Part shown: positions 46,830 through 55,569 of the stretch, piece after piece
How positions within the stretch are numbered: position 1 is the first letter of the stretch
Layout of the letters: each line of letters opens with the position of its first letter
NCBI RefSeq assembly: GCF_004369205.1
Contig: NZ_QFGA01000001.1
Coordinates: forward strand, 620,001 to 684,000
Reading direction: 5' to 3'
Origin: Pelotomaculum schinkii
GTDB taxonomy: Bacteria > Bacillota > Desulfotomaculia > Desulfotomaculales > Pelotomaculaceae
Length of the DNA stretch: 64,000 nucleotides
Made by a program: the position numbers and the translations under genes
Notes under the pieces: model-generated
Told to the model about the DNA's origin: nothing
What the model saw: only the letters and a program-made list of their open reading frames with translations
Database searches by the model: none

Positions 46830-46918
46830 TCCCCTGGCTTCCTTAACGGGGGTTGTCACCGCAGGAAACTAATGCTATAGTTGGATTAATAAAAATTATT
46901 AACTGGGGTGATGTCGTT

Positions 46919-47182
46919 TTGAACCTCCAAAACAAGGGTTACCTCAACGATTACCGGGTAAACTTCCTAAACAACAGTACAATCATCAGTATCGAAATTA
47001 CCTGCTGCGGCAAACACATAGGAGAAATGCGGTTTCAAGACGGCGAAAGGAAAAAGTGTCCTCAATGCGGCACGGTCCATACGGTGACTATCCAGCACAA
47101 CCACTTCCATATACGCCCGGTAAAATCCAATTCCAAAGAACAGACGTACGATGGGGAAATCCTTGAGGAAAAAGCGCTATAA
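46919..47182 (+). CDS. small zinc-ribbon-like protein, unknown
   Basis: 87 residues from TTG 46919 with GGGGTG upstream. Four cysteines in two pairs, ITCCGKHIGEMRF and KKCPQCGTVH, suggest one metal site, and a His-rich QHNHFHIRP follows. Converges with the S24 regulator, overlapping it by 6 bases. Confidence 0.6.
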   Translation: MNLQNKGYLNDYRVNFLNNSTIISIEITCCGKHIGEMRFQDGERKKCPQCGTVHTVTIQHNHFHIRPVKSNSKEQTYDGEILEEKAL

Positions 47183-47854
47183 TTTTTGGCCGGGCCTTGA
47201 AGGCGGAAATTTATAAACACCCGCGTATACCCCTTGAATAACCAGGTTGCTGGAACTTTCCAGCAGCAGATCGGGATAAGACGGGTTGGCGGCTACCAGA
47301 CGGATATTACCGTCACTGGCCTTGTGAAATACTTTCAGGGTGGTTTCTTCTCCGTTAACCAGAGCGCAAACAATCTGCCCGTCGAAATCCACGTGTGACT
47401 GACGGTGGATTAAAACCAGATCGCCTTCATCTATCCCTGCGCCTGCCATTGAATCTCCTTTGACCTGAAGGGCAAAATACTCCTTAACCGCTTTTTGTTG
47501 CGGCATTGGGAGCATGCCGATGATATTTTGTTCCGAAAAAACCGGCTGGCCGGCCCGCACGGTACCCAAAACGGCAATACCGGTAAGATCATTAAATATT
47601 TCTACATGCTTGTTAAGTGTATTTTTACTTGGAGTATCCTTCTTTGGTTCGTCTACGCCAGGTAGAAAGTATAACACCGGCTTGGCTAAAGCCTCCGACA
47701 GCCTCAGCAAGTCGTCGATACCAATTTTGCGTTTTCCCTTCTCATAATAATTAATGGCTGTGGCCGTAAGCCCCAGCTTGGCCCCCAGTCCGGCCTGGGA
47801 AAGGAATTTTTCTTCCCTGGCTTTTTTAATTTTGGCCCCGATTTCAACAAACAT
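47177..47854 (-). CDS. XRE/S24 repressor (LexA/CI-like, self-cleaving type)
   Basis: 225 residues. N-terminal XRE helix-turn-helix (FLSQAGLGAKLGLTATAINYYEKGKRKIG) at 15-45. C-terminal S24 domain with cleavage region VLGTVRAGQP (Ala-Gly-like), serine in VKGDSMAGAGI at about 142 and lysine in ETTLKVFHK at about 180. Such proteins lose activity by RecA-stimulated self-cleavage, so it is likely a DNA-damage-responsive repressor of phage/ICE type. No phage genes are nearby; its targets are unknown. Confidence 0.88.
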   Translation of the reverse strand: MFVEIGAKIKKAREEKFLSQAGLGAKLGLTATAINYYEKGKRKIGIDDLLRLSEALAKPVLYFLPGVDEPKKDTPSKNTLNKHVEIFNDLTGIAVLGTVRAGQPVFSEQNIIGMLPMPQQKAVKEYFALQVKGDSMAGAGIDEGDLVLIHRQSHVDFDGQIVCALVNGEETTLKVFHKASDGNIRLVAANPSYPDLLLESSSNLVIQGVYAGVYKFPPSRPGQKL

Positions 47855-47881
47855 CTAAAACCGCCCCATCTATACGCAATC

Positions 47882-48568
47882 TTAATCAATAGTAGGCATG
47901 GCTGATACCTGCCGCAGGTACTTTTGAGGGAAGCCAAAGAACTGCCCGCCGGCAACCATCTTTTGAAGATACTGCCGGGATGGAAACAGCATACTGTGCC
48001 ACTTGAACACAGATGACTCCACACACATCGTACCGACCGCTCCTTCCACCGGTATCCTGATTTTCACCTCTCCCGCTGCGAGAGCCTTTTGCCTTGATTC
48101 CATATGGTACACTGCTCCCCACACCTCGCCATCAGAGGATCTGCTTAAATTTGCCACACCCCCGCCGGCGCTCCCGGTTTTGCTGTCATCAAAGGTCAGG
48201 TGGTAGCCCTTAAGGCATCCCCTCATCAAAAAATGCACGCCTGGCGATGAACGATATAGTTCAGGTTCGAGCTCCGGTCCATAGGCAAAATAAAGGCAGT
48301 CCTCTCCCGCCAGCAGCGGCAGTTGACCGGCAATGAGGTCGTCAATTTCCTGCCTGTTCTGGTGGACGCTAAAAAACCTGCGTTCTGCAAGCGGCTTCAC
48401 CTCGTCACCGGCAAAAGAGCGGATTTTTCCGCCCAGAGCCAGTACGCCCATTGCCTCCTCCAGTTCTTTAACCTGCAGCTTCGAACGGTTTAATATAGTT
48501 TGGAAAGTCAGGGCATTATCCGCTTCCCTGATAACGCAGAGGACCAACAAATTCCTGTCCAGCGCCAA
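47882..48568 (-). CDS. winged-helix-like domain fused to gamma-glutamylcyclotransferase-like domain
   Basis: 228 residues. Residues 1-60 look like a winged-helix domain (ALTFQTILNRSKLQVKELEE, LALGGKIRSF). From about 90 the protein matches the GGCT/AIG2 fold: LYFAYGPELEPELY (usually YFAYGSNL), LKGYHLTFD, GGGVANLSRSSDGEVWGAVY. The catalytic Glu region is uncertain. It might be a DNA-binding protein that senses a gamma-glutamyl compound, or an unusual hydrolase. It lies 27 bases before the S24 repressor in the same direction, possibly one operon. Confidence 0.65.
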   Translation of the reverse strand: MALDRNLLVLCVIREADNALTFQTILNRSKLQVKELEEAMGVLALGGKIRSFAGDEVKPLAERRFFSVHQNRQEIDDLIAGQLPLLAGEDCLYFAYGPELEPELYRSSPGVHFLMRGCLKGYHLTFDDSKTGSAGGGVANLSRSSDGEVWGAVYHMESRQKALAAGEVKIRIPVEGAVGTMCVESSVFKWHSMLFPSRQYLQKMVAGGQFFGFPQKYLRQVSAMPTID

Positions 48569-48664
48569 ACGAATTCCCCTCCCACTTCAAGTAGAACTTC
48601 CCCAATCAAATATTAATAACTTCTACCTCGCCGGGGTTAAATCCTTTTCTAAAACACATACCTA

Positions 48665-48693
48665 TTGACATAAGCTGGTTCAATTGATAGACT
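48665..48693 (+). promoter_or_regulatory. sigma-A promoter before the SAM riboswitch
   Basis: TTGACA (48665-48670), 17 bases, TAGACT (48688-48693). Transcription would start about 15-20 bases before the riboswitch. Confidence 0.7.
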
Positions 48694-48717
48694 AATACAC
48701 AGTAACTTAATACCTTT

Positions 48718-48830
48718 GCTCTTATCCGGAGTGGTGGAGGGACTGGCCCAATGAAGCCCGGCAACCTTGGGATTACCCCAAAAAGGTGCTAATTCCTGCA
48801 GAAGATCTTTTTCTTCTGACAGATAAGGGG
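48718..48830 (+). promoter_or_regulatory. SAM-I (S-box) riboswitch
   Basis: The core is clear: CTTATC (P1) then CGGAGTGGTGGAGGGACTGG, CCCAATGAAGCCCGGCAACC, GGTGCTAATTCCTGCAG, GACAGATAAG (P1 partner at 48822-48827). It binds S-adenosylmethionine and lowers expression of the homocysteine operon that follows when SAM is plentiful. Confidence 0.95.
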
Positions 48831-48855
48831 GAAAGCGTTGACTTAGACTTTCTAG

Positions 48856-48876
48856 CCCCTTCTGTCTTAGAAGGGG
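48856..48876 (+). terminator. riboswitch-controlled terminator
   Basis: CCCCTTCT-GTCTT-AGAAGGGG followed by TATTCTTATT. The 5' arm can instead pair with AAGGGGG of the riboswitch 3' side, the usual S-box antiterminator arrangement. Confidence 0.8.
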
Positions 48877-48930
48877 TATTCTTATTAAGGACGGCAAGAG
48901 CAATGTTTAAACCGGGAGGGACGTGGAACA

Positions 48931-50136
48931 ATGGCAATCGAAAAGACTTACGCCGAAATTAATGAAAAGATTAAGTCCGGTAAAGCGGTTGTACTAACTG
49001 CCGAAGAAGTAATCGGCCTGGTTGAAGAAAAAGGACTTACCGAAGCAACCCGGCAGGTAGATGTGGTCACCACCGGAACATTTGCCCCCATGTGTTCTTC
49101 CGGTGTATTTCTTAATTTCGGTCATTCCAAGCCCAAGATGAAGATGCAAAAAGTTTGGCTTAACGGTGTCCCGGCCTACTCCGGAATAGCTGCTGTCGAC
49201 GCCTATCTTGGCGCAACGGAACTTCCCGAGGACGACCCCTGCAACAACAATTATCCTGGTGAATTCCGGTACGGGGGCGGGCATGTAATCCAGGACCTGC
49301 TAATGGGTAAAAAGGTCAAACTGGAAGCCACCTCCTACGGTACCGACTGCTACCCACGCCGTGAGCTCGAGACTTATATAAACCTGGACGATATTAACGA
49401 AGCGACCCTTTTTAATCCACGCAACTCCTACCAGAACTACAATTGCGGGGTTAACTTGAGCAACCGGGTTATTTATACCTATATGGGAGTATTGAAACCG
49501 AATCTGGGCAACGCACATTACTGCAGCGCCGGGCAGCTCAGCCCGCTTTTAAATGACCCCTACTTTTTAACCATAGGCATGGGGACCAAGATCTTCCTGG
49601 GGGGCGGGATCGGGTATGTGGCCTGGAACGGCACCCAGCATTTCCCCGAAATTCAAAAAGACGCTGCAGGAAACAGCTACGGACCGTCCGGCGGAACTCT
49701 CTCGGTTGTAGGCGATTTAAAACAAATGGAAGCCAACTGGTTGCTTGGGACCAGCTTCCTTGGTTACGGCGCTACCCTTTCCGTAAGCATAGGCATACCC
49801 ATTCCCATCTTGAACGAAGAAGTGATGCGCTGCGTATCGGTCAGTGACCGCGACCTCTATGCCCCCATTGTCGATTACGGTGAAGCTTACGGCCAGCGGT
49901 TGCCCAGCGACTTGGGCTTCGCCAGCTATGCCGAGCTGAAGTCGGGAACCATCACCGTCAACGGCAAAAAAATTCCTACGGCTCCCCTGTCCAGCTATCC
50001 CAAAGCCAGGGAAATCGCCGCTATCCTCAAGGAATGGATCTGCAAAGGTGACTTTCTCCTGACCGAACCGGTAAAGCTGCTCCCTTCCTACCGGGACGGC
50101 ATCCAATCCAAGAAGCTGGAAATCAGGGGGCTGTAG
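48931..50136 (+). CDS. homocysteine biosynthesis protein (DUF39 / HcyBio)
   Basis: 401 residues with GGGAGGGACG upstream. Matches DUF39 over its length: VDVVTTGTFAPMCSSGVFLN carries the conserved cysteine, then YGGGHVIQDLLMGKKVKLEA and IFLGGGIGYVAWNGTQH. The Methanosarcina homologue (MA1821) is needed to make homocysteine from aspartate semialdehyde with a sulfur donor, with the ferredoxin-like partner encoded next. Control by a SAM riboswitch fits methionine supply. Confidence 0.9.
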   Translation: MAIEKTYAEINEKIKSGKAVVLTAEEVIGLVEEKGLTEATRQVDVVTTGTFAPMCSSGVFLNFGHSKPKMKMQKVWLNGVPAYSGIAAVDAYLGATELPEDDPCNNNYPGEFRYGGGHVIQDLLMGKKVKLEATSYGTDCYPRRELETYINLDDINEATLFNPRNSYQNYNCGVNLSNRVIYTYMGVLKPNLGNAHYCSAGQLSPLLNDPYFLTIGMGTKIFLGGGIGYVAWNGTQHFPEIQKDAAGNSYGPSGGTLSVVGDLKQMEANWLLGTSFLGYGATLSVSIGIPIPILNEEVMRCVSVSDRDLYAPIVDYGEAYGQRLPSDLGFASYAELKSGTITVNGKKIPTAPLSSYPKAREIAAILKEWICKGDFLLTEPVKLLPSYRDGIQSKKLEIRGL

Positions 50137-50231
50137 CAAACAATGCTGCACTGAAAAGGAAGCAAGGGGACGGTTCTTTTGCTTCCTACCCTGAAAACAA
50201 ATGTACAACTTTTCAGCCCATAGAGAGAATC

Positions 50232-50320
50232 TAAAAAATGCAGGATCGAATTCATGCGCACAAATGCAACATTGTCCGGCGCCGGCGCGCCGTGTGCGAT
50301 TGAAACCGCGCCTGCATCGA
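50232..50320. repeat. dispersed palindromic repeat, copy C
   Basis: ATGCAGGATCGAATTCATGC, CGGCGCCGGCGCGCCG, GTGTGCGATTGAAACCGCGC and CTGCAT. It lies inside the homocysteine operon, between the DUF39 gene and its ferredoxin-like partner, so it is probably transcribed. Confidence 0.8.
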
Positions 50321-50371
50321 AAGCACCGCTACAGCCCCTGGAGGTATGATATCTGCAAAGGAGTGAACGGC

Positions 50372-50773
50372 ATGGCGCCGAATAAAATAATCCTGCGGTT
50401 TGGTGAGAACACATCTGATCAGCCGATTATTTACCGTCTGGTCAAGGACTACGACCTGGTCATCAATATCCTCAAGGCCAACGTCAACCCCAATAAAGAA
50501 GGGACGATGGTTTTGGAACTTACCGGGGAAAAATACGAAGAGGGGCTGGGCTACCTGCGAGACCAGGGAATCAGAGTGCAGCCGCTTGCTGAAGAAGTCT
50601 TCCGCAACGAGGACAGATGCATTAGTTGCGGAGCGTGTACGGGTATCTGCCCCACCGGCGCCCTGAGCCTGGAAAGGCCTTCCATGGAAGTAAAGTTCGA
50701 CAGCGATAACTGCATCGTCTGTCAGCTGTGTGTCAAAGTCTGTCCGCTAAAAGCAATGGAGGTCAGGTTTTAG
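50372..50773 (+). CDS. NIL-domain ferredoxin-like protein for homocysteine synthesis
   Basis: 133 residues from ATG 50372 with AAAGGAG upstream. Residues 1-75 are a NIL domain (KIILRFGENTSDQPIIYRLV). Residues 80-133 bind two [4Fe-4S] clusters (CISCGACTGICPTGAL, CIVCQLCVKVCPLKAM). Matches MA1822 of Methanosarcina, the partner of the DUF39 protein, and likely provides electrons or sulfur handling for thiol formation. Confidence 0.9.
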   Translation: MAPNKIILRFGENTSDQPIIYRLVKDYDLVINILKANVNPNKEGTMVLELTGEKYEEGLGYLRDQGIRVQPLAEEVFRNEDRCISCGACTGICPTGALSLERPSMEVKFDSDNCIVCQLCVKVCPLKAMEVRF

Positions 50774-50775
50774 AT

Positions 50776-51531
50776 TTGGAGTACCTGAAGCGTACTTACC
50801 GGACTTTATTCCGCCAGGACGACCTGGTCCATTTCCAGGTAGTGGTGCGCCAGACCGACCTGGATATTGGGGTGCGCCGGGAGAGGTTTTCCCCTGAATT
50901 AGCGAACTGGGTGGAAAAGCTGCTCAGGGAACTCCGGGAGCCTTTTGAAGTATATACTAAGAAACACCCGGCTTTTCTTCATTCACTAGTACCGTGTGCA
51001 CCTCTGTCCGGCGCCCCGCCCATCGCCGTCGACATGGCGCAAGCGGCTCGCCTGGCCGGGGTAGGCCCGATGGCCGCCGTGGCCGGAGCTTTTGCCCAGT
51101 ACATCGGTAGGGCACTGGCCAGACGGTCAAAGGACTTCATTGTTGAAAACGGCGGGGACATCTACCTGCGCAGCACCCGCCGGCGCAAGATAGGTATTTT
51201 TGCCGGGGCCTCCCCCCTGTCAAACCGTATTGCCCTTGAAATCAAACCGGAGGATACTCCAATAGGTATCTGCACTTCTTCAGGCACTGTGGGCCCTTCC
51301 CTCAGTAAGGGCTGCGCGGACGCCGCCGTGATCCTCTCACCTTCCGCCATCCTGGCCGACGCCGTGGCCACGGCAGCCGGCAACATGGTCCAAGATAGCG
51401 GTGATGTTCAGACGGCAGCCGAATTCGCCACAGCAATCGAAGGGGTCACCGGGGCGGTTATCATAAAGGACGACCGCCTGGCCGCCTGCGGCAAGTTAAA
51501 GCTTGTTCCCCTTGTATCTAATAGCCAATAA
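50776..51531 (+). CDS. UPF0280 family protein (homocysteine cluster)
   Basis: About 251 residues from TTG 50776; GGAGGT lies about 13 bases upstream. ApbE-like UPF0280 / COG2122 features: RRERFSPELANWVEKLLREL, GPMAAVAGAFAQYIGRAL, FIVENGGDIYLRS and GICTSSGTVGPSLSKG. Members are encoded with DUF39 and NIL-ferredoxin genes in methanogens and anaerobic bacteria and have been linked to homocysteine formation. Exact role unknown. Confidence 0.85.
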   Translation: MEYLKRTYRTLFRQDDLVHFQVVVRQTDLDIGVRRERFSPELANWVEKLLRELREPFEVYTKKHPAFLHSLVPCAPLSGAPPIAVDMAQAARLAGVGPMAAVAGAFAQYIGRALARRSKDFIVENGGDIYLRSTRRRKIGIFAGASPLSNRIALEIKPEDTPIGICTSSGTVGPSLSKGCADAAVILSPSAILADAVATAAGNMVQDSGDVQTAAEFATAIEGVTGAVIIKDDRLAACGKLKLVPLVSNSQ

Positions 51532-51541
51532 TAAGTTTAAT

Positions 51542-51736
51542 CTAACAATTCAAGAAACAAGCCAAGAATAGTCCACGCAATTGTGCCATATAATAGCATT
51601 CTTCTTTTTGTTTTTTGATCAATACTTTTTTCGGTGGAAATATTTTTTGTAGATAAAGTATAGCTGAGACAACTAAAAACCCTGTTATTAATTCTAATAG
51701 TATATATCCAATTAGCATTAACACAGTCGTAGTCAT
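51542..51736 (-). CDS. possible small membrane protein, unknown
   Basis: 64 residues from ATG 51736, with AAGGAGGGG 11 bases upstream. One hydrophobic segment (VLMLIGYILLELITGFLVVSAI) followed by a basic part (PPKKVLIKKQKEE). A second overlapping frame begins at TTG 51745, closer to the site. No family recognised. It lies at the border of the mobile debris. Confidence 0.4.
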   Translation of the reverse strand: MTTTVLMLIGYILLELITGFLVVSAILYLQKIFPPKKVLIKKQKEECYYMAQLRGLFLACFLNC

Positions 51737-51904
51737 AATAATTCAATCCCCTCCTTATATTTTATAAAGAGAGTGTAAATACTAATCTGTTCGCCGTTCG
51801 GACTGTGTATACCTGCCAGTTGGTTTAGTGCGTCGTAATCAAACAGTGTAACATGTTATTGCTTCTGTAAGCTTCCAGGGTCATCCGTCAAAACAGGTGT
51901 TACC

Positions 51905-52037
51905 AATCATGACCACCCGCTCAGCGGGTGGTTTGCTCTAGCCCTATAAGGGCTTGGGGCTAGGCTGAGCCTCAAGGCTCGCTGAAAGTTCCGCCAGCCG
52001 CACACCATTTCAAACTACCCCTAAAGGGGTTATTTTT
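51905..52037. ncRNA. hairpin-rich block, possible transposon-associated RNA
   Basis: Four tight hairpins in a row: ACCACCCGCT-CAGCGGGTGGT (about 51911-51932), AGCCCT-ATAAGGGCT, GAGCCTCAAGGCTC and CCCCTAAAGGGG followed by TTATTTTTTC. The block begins ATGACCACCC. It lies beside broken mobile genes. HEARO/omega-type RNAs (IscB elements) insert next to ATGA and are hairpin-rich, but no iscB gene is near, so the identity is open. Confidence 0.35.
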
Positions 52038-52426
52038 TCTTGTTTTTGTCTACTGGCTCACCCGTAAACGGGTCTATATATTCTTTTAGACTCAGCTGGT
52101 ATGCTACAATGTCTTCTTGTAGTTGCTTTCTTATATATTGTTCTATCGCCTTTTTATTGCGTCCTACTGTGTCTACATATGTAACCGGGCGTCGCGTTCC
52201 ATTCTTTCCAGCAGGTCGGCGGTATCCTCATATGCGGGTAACAGAGGGCTTGTCGAATCTCCATCTGACTAACCTTAAAATCAAGGTGTCGCCTGTCTTG
52301 CCGCCTTTGGGAGCGAATTTGCCGGTCGGACTGTTCCAGCAGTTCTTTGACCGCAGTTGAAACCTCAACGCTAATCTGGCTCCCATTGGCGAGTTTATAT
52401 GAAATTGTAACTAATGGCTTGTCCAT
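52030..52426 (-). pseudogene. remnants of mobile-element genes (sigma-like protein and a short conserved protein)
   Basis: From ATG 52426 the protein begins MDKPLVTISYKLANGSQIS and continues through RQIRSQRRQDRRHLDF, the N-terminus of a sigma-70-like protein common in Firmicute integrative elements. It then jumps by deletion at about 52270. The end reads, in two frames, AYEDTADLLERMERDA and VTYVDTVGRNKKAIEQYIRK ... YIDPFTGEPVDKNKKK, a short element protein with one base lost. Both genes are broken. Confidence 0.6.
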
Positions 52427-52533
52427 TATTTTTTCCTCCCGTTCATCATGTTTGCGGATTGCTCCACAGACTATGGCTGATGAACGGAGAGGGCGGGGAA
52501 CGGCAGCCGGGGCAGTAAACAGGCCCGGCCCGG

Positions 52534-52887
52534 ACTTCGGGCCAAGTTGGCCCGAAGTTACAAGATACTTTGCTGTCGGCTGGCTAAATTAAGCCCTTAT
52601 GTTTCCATAGCGGCTTGATGTGCTGTTTTGAAATACAGTAATAACAAAACACGGCAACGTCCTCCTTTCACGCCGCCGTGTCCCGAAAAAGGGCGCAGTT
52701 TATCAAGCCCTCCGATATACAGAGAACGGCGGTTTTGATTTTCAAAACCGCCGTTCCTCAATGGTATATCTTTTTATGGCATAACGAACCCCCGCCGAAC
52801 AACGGTTTTTTTCTTTTTCCGCTTGCGCGGCGGGTTTTTTTGCCGTATTTTATTGTGGTACAACTTCGGGCCAACTTGGCCCGAAGT
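52534..52887. repeat. pair of 25-bp palindromes bracketing 300 bp
   Basis: 52534-52558 and 52863-52887 are exact inverse copies, each itself nearly palindromic (ACTTCGGGCCAA around one central base). Between them are two more hairpins: AACGGCGGTTTTGA with TCAAAACCGCCGTT (about 52727-52757), and CCCGCCG...CGGCGGG followed by TTTTTTTG. There is no gene. It may be a small non-autonomous element or a terminator cluster left by the neighbouring mobile debris. Confidence 0.55.
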
Positions 52888-52977
52888 TAAATCGTCTTTG
52901 GAAACGATTGCGAATCACTTGAACCCAATCACGCAGATGTTTTTTTGGCTTTCTATCAAGTCAATATCGGTTTTGAA

Positions 52978-55569
52978 TCAAGTCATGTCATCCCGAAGCG
53001 CGTCAATAATATTTTCTCTTTTTATCTTGCTAATGGCATACAGCATTGTAATGAACACCACAAAGAGCACGCTGAACACGCTGATTCCGATACTGCCCCA
53101 CGGGAACACAAAATCGATATTGTCCGCCCCGCCGACGACCATCCCTTTGTAAATCAGCCAAGAAGAGATTGCCGCTATGGGAAGCCCGAAGAGCAACGTC
53201 CTCATGCCATAAAAGACACACTCGAAATTCATCATCTTTTGGAAATCGCGTTCAGACATCCCCACAGAGCGGAGCATGGCAAGCTCCCGCCGGCGCAGCT
53301 TGATATTCGTGGAAATCGTGTTGAACACATTGGCAACCGCAATCAGCGAAATCATAATGATAAAAGTATAAGCGAACACGTTGACAATGAATATGATATT
53401 GCGGTTCTCATCAAGAAATTTATTGAGATTGTACAGGTTGTACTCGGCTGTTGTAATTCCCGCACCCTGAATCATCGCTTCCATTTTAGCCACCGATTGC
53501 GAGGGATTCTTTGACCGAAAGGTCAAGCCCTTAATAACCACATGGGTATCGGGGGTTTCAAACTTCTCTTTGAGCGAATAGGGGACCATCACCCTAAAAA
53601 AGATCGGATTCTTTGACCCGGAGTTTTCTAGGATCGGGAGTGTATCAGGCGGCACGGTCTCGACAAACGTAATGCTTACGTTTTGCCCCTGTTCCATCTT
53701 CGGCTTGCCATTTGTTTCGGGAGCGATGGTAAAATTCATGGAAGAACTCTTGAACATATCAATAAACTCGTCAACCTCATGCTCCCGATTGGCTTTCATG
53801 TGGCTTGTCAGTTTGGCAACGGCGATCATTTTCACATTTTGCCCGGTATATTCCTCTGCGGGCAAGCCCAAGCCTTTGATAATATTCAGATAGGCGCTGT
53901 CCTCAAGAAACTGGATTTCCATTGGCAGATTAACCGTTTCGTCCGGCGAATGTGAACCCGCGTATTCCCAGTAATAGTCTGAAAGATCGCTTGCTTTGGC
54001 AGCGCATGAATACTTCATAAGCGCTTGATACGAGCTTTCGTAAACACCGTCGGCGGTTTTTAGTTTGTCGTAAAGCGGCAACATTTCGCTATCGTCCATG
54101 TCCTGCGTGGCAAAACCGATGTCATAGGTAGTACACACTGCTGCCCGCTCCGAAAACTGTTGCAAATACGTTACAAAAGCACTAGCCGATATAAACAGCA
54201 CGACGCTTAAAACAAGTGATAGCACAATGCTGCGATAGCGTCTCTTGTTTCTCTTAAAGTTCTTTAACGCAAGAGTACCTTCCAAGCCGTAAATGCGCTC
54301 CGCGAGCTTTGAAGTTTTCACGGCTTTGGATTCGATTTTGACCTCGTTCGTCTGGCGAATACTCTCCATCACGGGAGTGCTTGCGGCCTTCCTGGCCGGG
54401 ATATAGGCCGAAATCAGAATTGTAACCATGCTGACCGCCGCCGCAACGACAATCGCGGGGGCGGACACCGTCAAGGTTAAAGGTACGGCGCTGTAGGCAA
54501 TGCTCCCGAAATTCCTGGCGACAACTGAAATCACAATCCCGATGCTGCCTATGCCAACGATAACGCCAATCGGTATACCGACCGCACCGATACAAAGCCC
54601 CTCAAACAGCACCGAATTTCGCAGCTGCCTCGCTGTGGCTCCCACCGACGAGAGAATCCCGAACTGGCGTGTGCGTTCGTTCAGCGAGATGGTGAATGCG
54701 TTATAAATCAGAAAAATCGAGCCTATCATGATGATGGCGACCACAATGCCGCCAACCGCGTACAGAAGCGCGTTGAACACGTTATTGTCGGAAAGGCCCA
54801 TGAAGCGCAACACATTATCGTTAAAGACGTAAGCTTGGGTTCCGGCTGTGCTGCTTGCGTAAGCGTGAACCCCACGCGGGTTTTTAAGCGTAACAAATAT
54901 GCTGAAGTTGTCCGCTTTGTCTTGTGTATCTGCTTTCGTTATCAAGGTATATCCCGGCGCGGAAGATTCCTCAAAGCTGGGGCTTTGGCAGATACCGACA
55001 ATCGTGTAGGTTCTCTTGGCTTTTGGCACAAGAGTTTCTTTCCCGGAAATGTAAGGGTCGTGTTGACCGAGATTTTTATTTCCGTCCATGCGGCTTCCGA
55101 CAGCAAGTGTAAGCTTGTCGCCCACCGCGAATTTAACGCCGCCGTTTGTAGCGACGCGCCCCGAAACAACAATCTCCCCACTGTTTTTCGGCAATCTGCC
55201 TGCAGCCAGGGCTATGGGCAAGGTATCAAAGGCTTTCTCGCTGTATCCGGCTATAAAAAGATACGGTTTGTCCGGGTTTTTCCCGCCGTCAAGTTTTGCG
55301 TAGCCGATATTTTCAAATGTTGCGGTGTTTGCAACTCCATCGTCGTGGGTTCGTTCCTGTACGAAAGAAGAAGGGACGTCCAAAAACTCAACGTGCCAAC
55401 CGCCGTATTTCTGGGCCGCCCCGTTTGCCATATAGTTCAGCAAGGAAACGCCAAAGGTGGCTACAGCCGTGATCATGGCGGCGGACAGAATAACTCCGAT
55501 CACCGTTACAATCGTTCGTGTGCGGCTCTTTTTCATGCTTTGCAGGGTAACTTTGTTGAAAATGTTCAT
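52978..55569 (-). CDS. FtsX-like ABC transporter permease
   Basis: 863 residues. Ten or so membrane helices: one at 17-40, groups near 265-390 and 445-470, and three near the C-terminus (from about 735). Two FtsX domains around large extracellular loops. The N-terminal SRTRTIVTVIGVILSAAMIT is typical of MacB/BceB-related permeases. Works with the ATPase encoded just upstream (4-base overlap). Probably expels or senses a peptide or lipid-targeting antibiotic, as the two-component genes are in the same operon. Confidence 0.9.
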   Translation of the reverse strand: MNIFNKVTLQSMKKSRTRTIVTVIGVILSAAMITAVATFGVSLLNYMANGAAQKYGGWHVEFLDVPSSFVQERTHDDGVANTATFENIGYAKLDGGKNPDKPYLFIAGYSEKAFDTLPIALAAGRLPKNSGEIVVSGRVATNGGVKFAVGDKLTLAVGSRMDGNKNLGQHDPYISGKETLVPKAKRTYTIVGICQSPSFEESSAPGYTLITKADTQDKADNFSIFVTLKNPRGVHAYASSTAGTQAYVFNDNVLRFMGLSDNNVFNALLYAVGGIVVAIIMIGSIFLIYNAFTISLNERTRQFGILSSVGATARQLRNSVLFEGLCIGAVGIPIGVIVGIGSIGIVISVVARNFGSIAYSAVPLTLTVSAPAIVVAAAVSMVTILISAYIPARKAASTPVMESIRQTNEVKIESKAVKTSKLAERIYGLEGTLALKNFKRNKRRYRSIVLSLVLSVVLFISASAFVTYLQQFSERAAVCTTYDIGFATQDMDDSEMLPLYDKLKTADGVYESSYQALMKYSCAAKASDLSDYYWEYAGSHSPDETVNLPMEIQFLEDSAYLNIIKGLGLPAEEYTGQNVKMIAVAKLTSHMKANREHEVDEFIDMFKSSSMNFTIAPETNGKPKMEQGQNVSITFVETVPPDTLPILENSGSKNPIFFRVMVPYSLKEKFETPDTHVVIKGLTFRSKNPSQSVAKMEAMIQGAGITTAEYNLYNLNKFLDENRNIIFIVNVFAYTFIIMISLIAVANVFNTISTNIKLRRRELAMLRSVGMSERDFQKMMNFECVFYGMRTLLFGLPIAAISSWLIYKGMVVGGADNIDFVFPWGSIGISVFSVLFVVFITMLYAISKIKRENIIDALRDDMT

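Noticed and set aside
51912-52037. Hairpin row as a CRISPR array
   Set aside because: The hairpins differ in sequence and there are no regular spacers.
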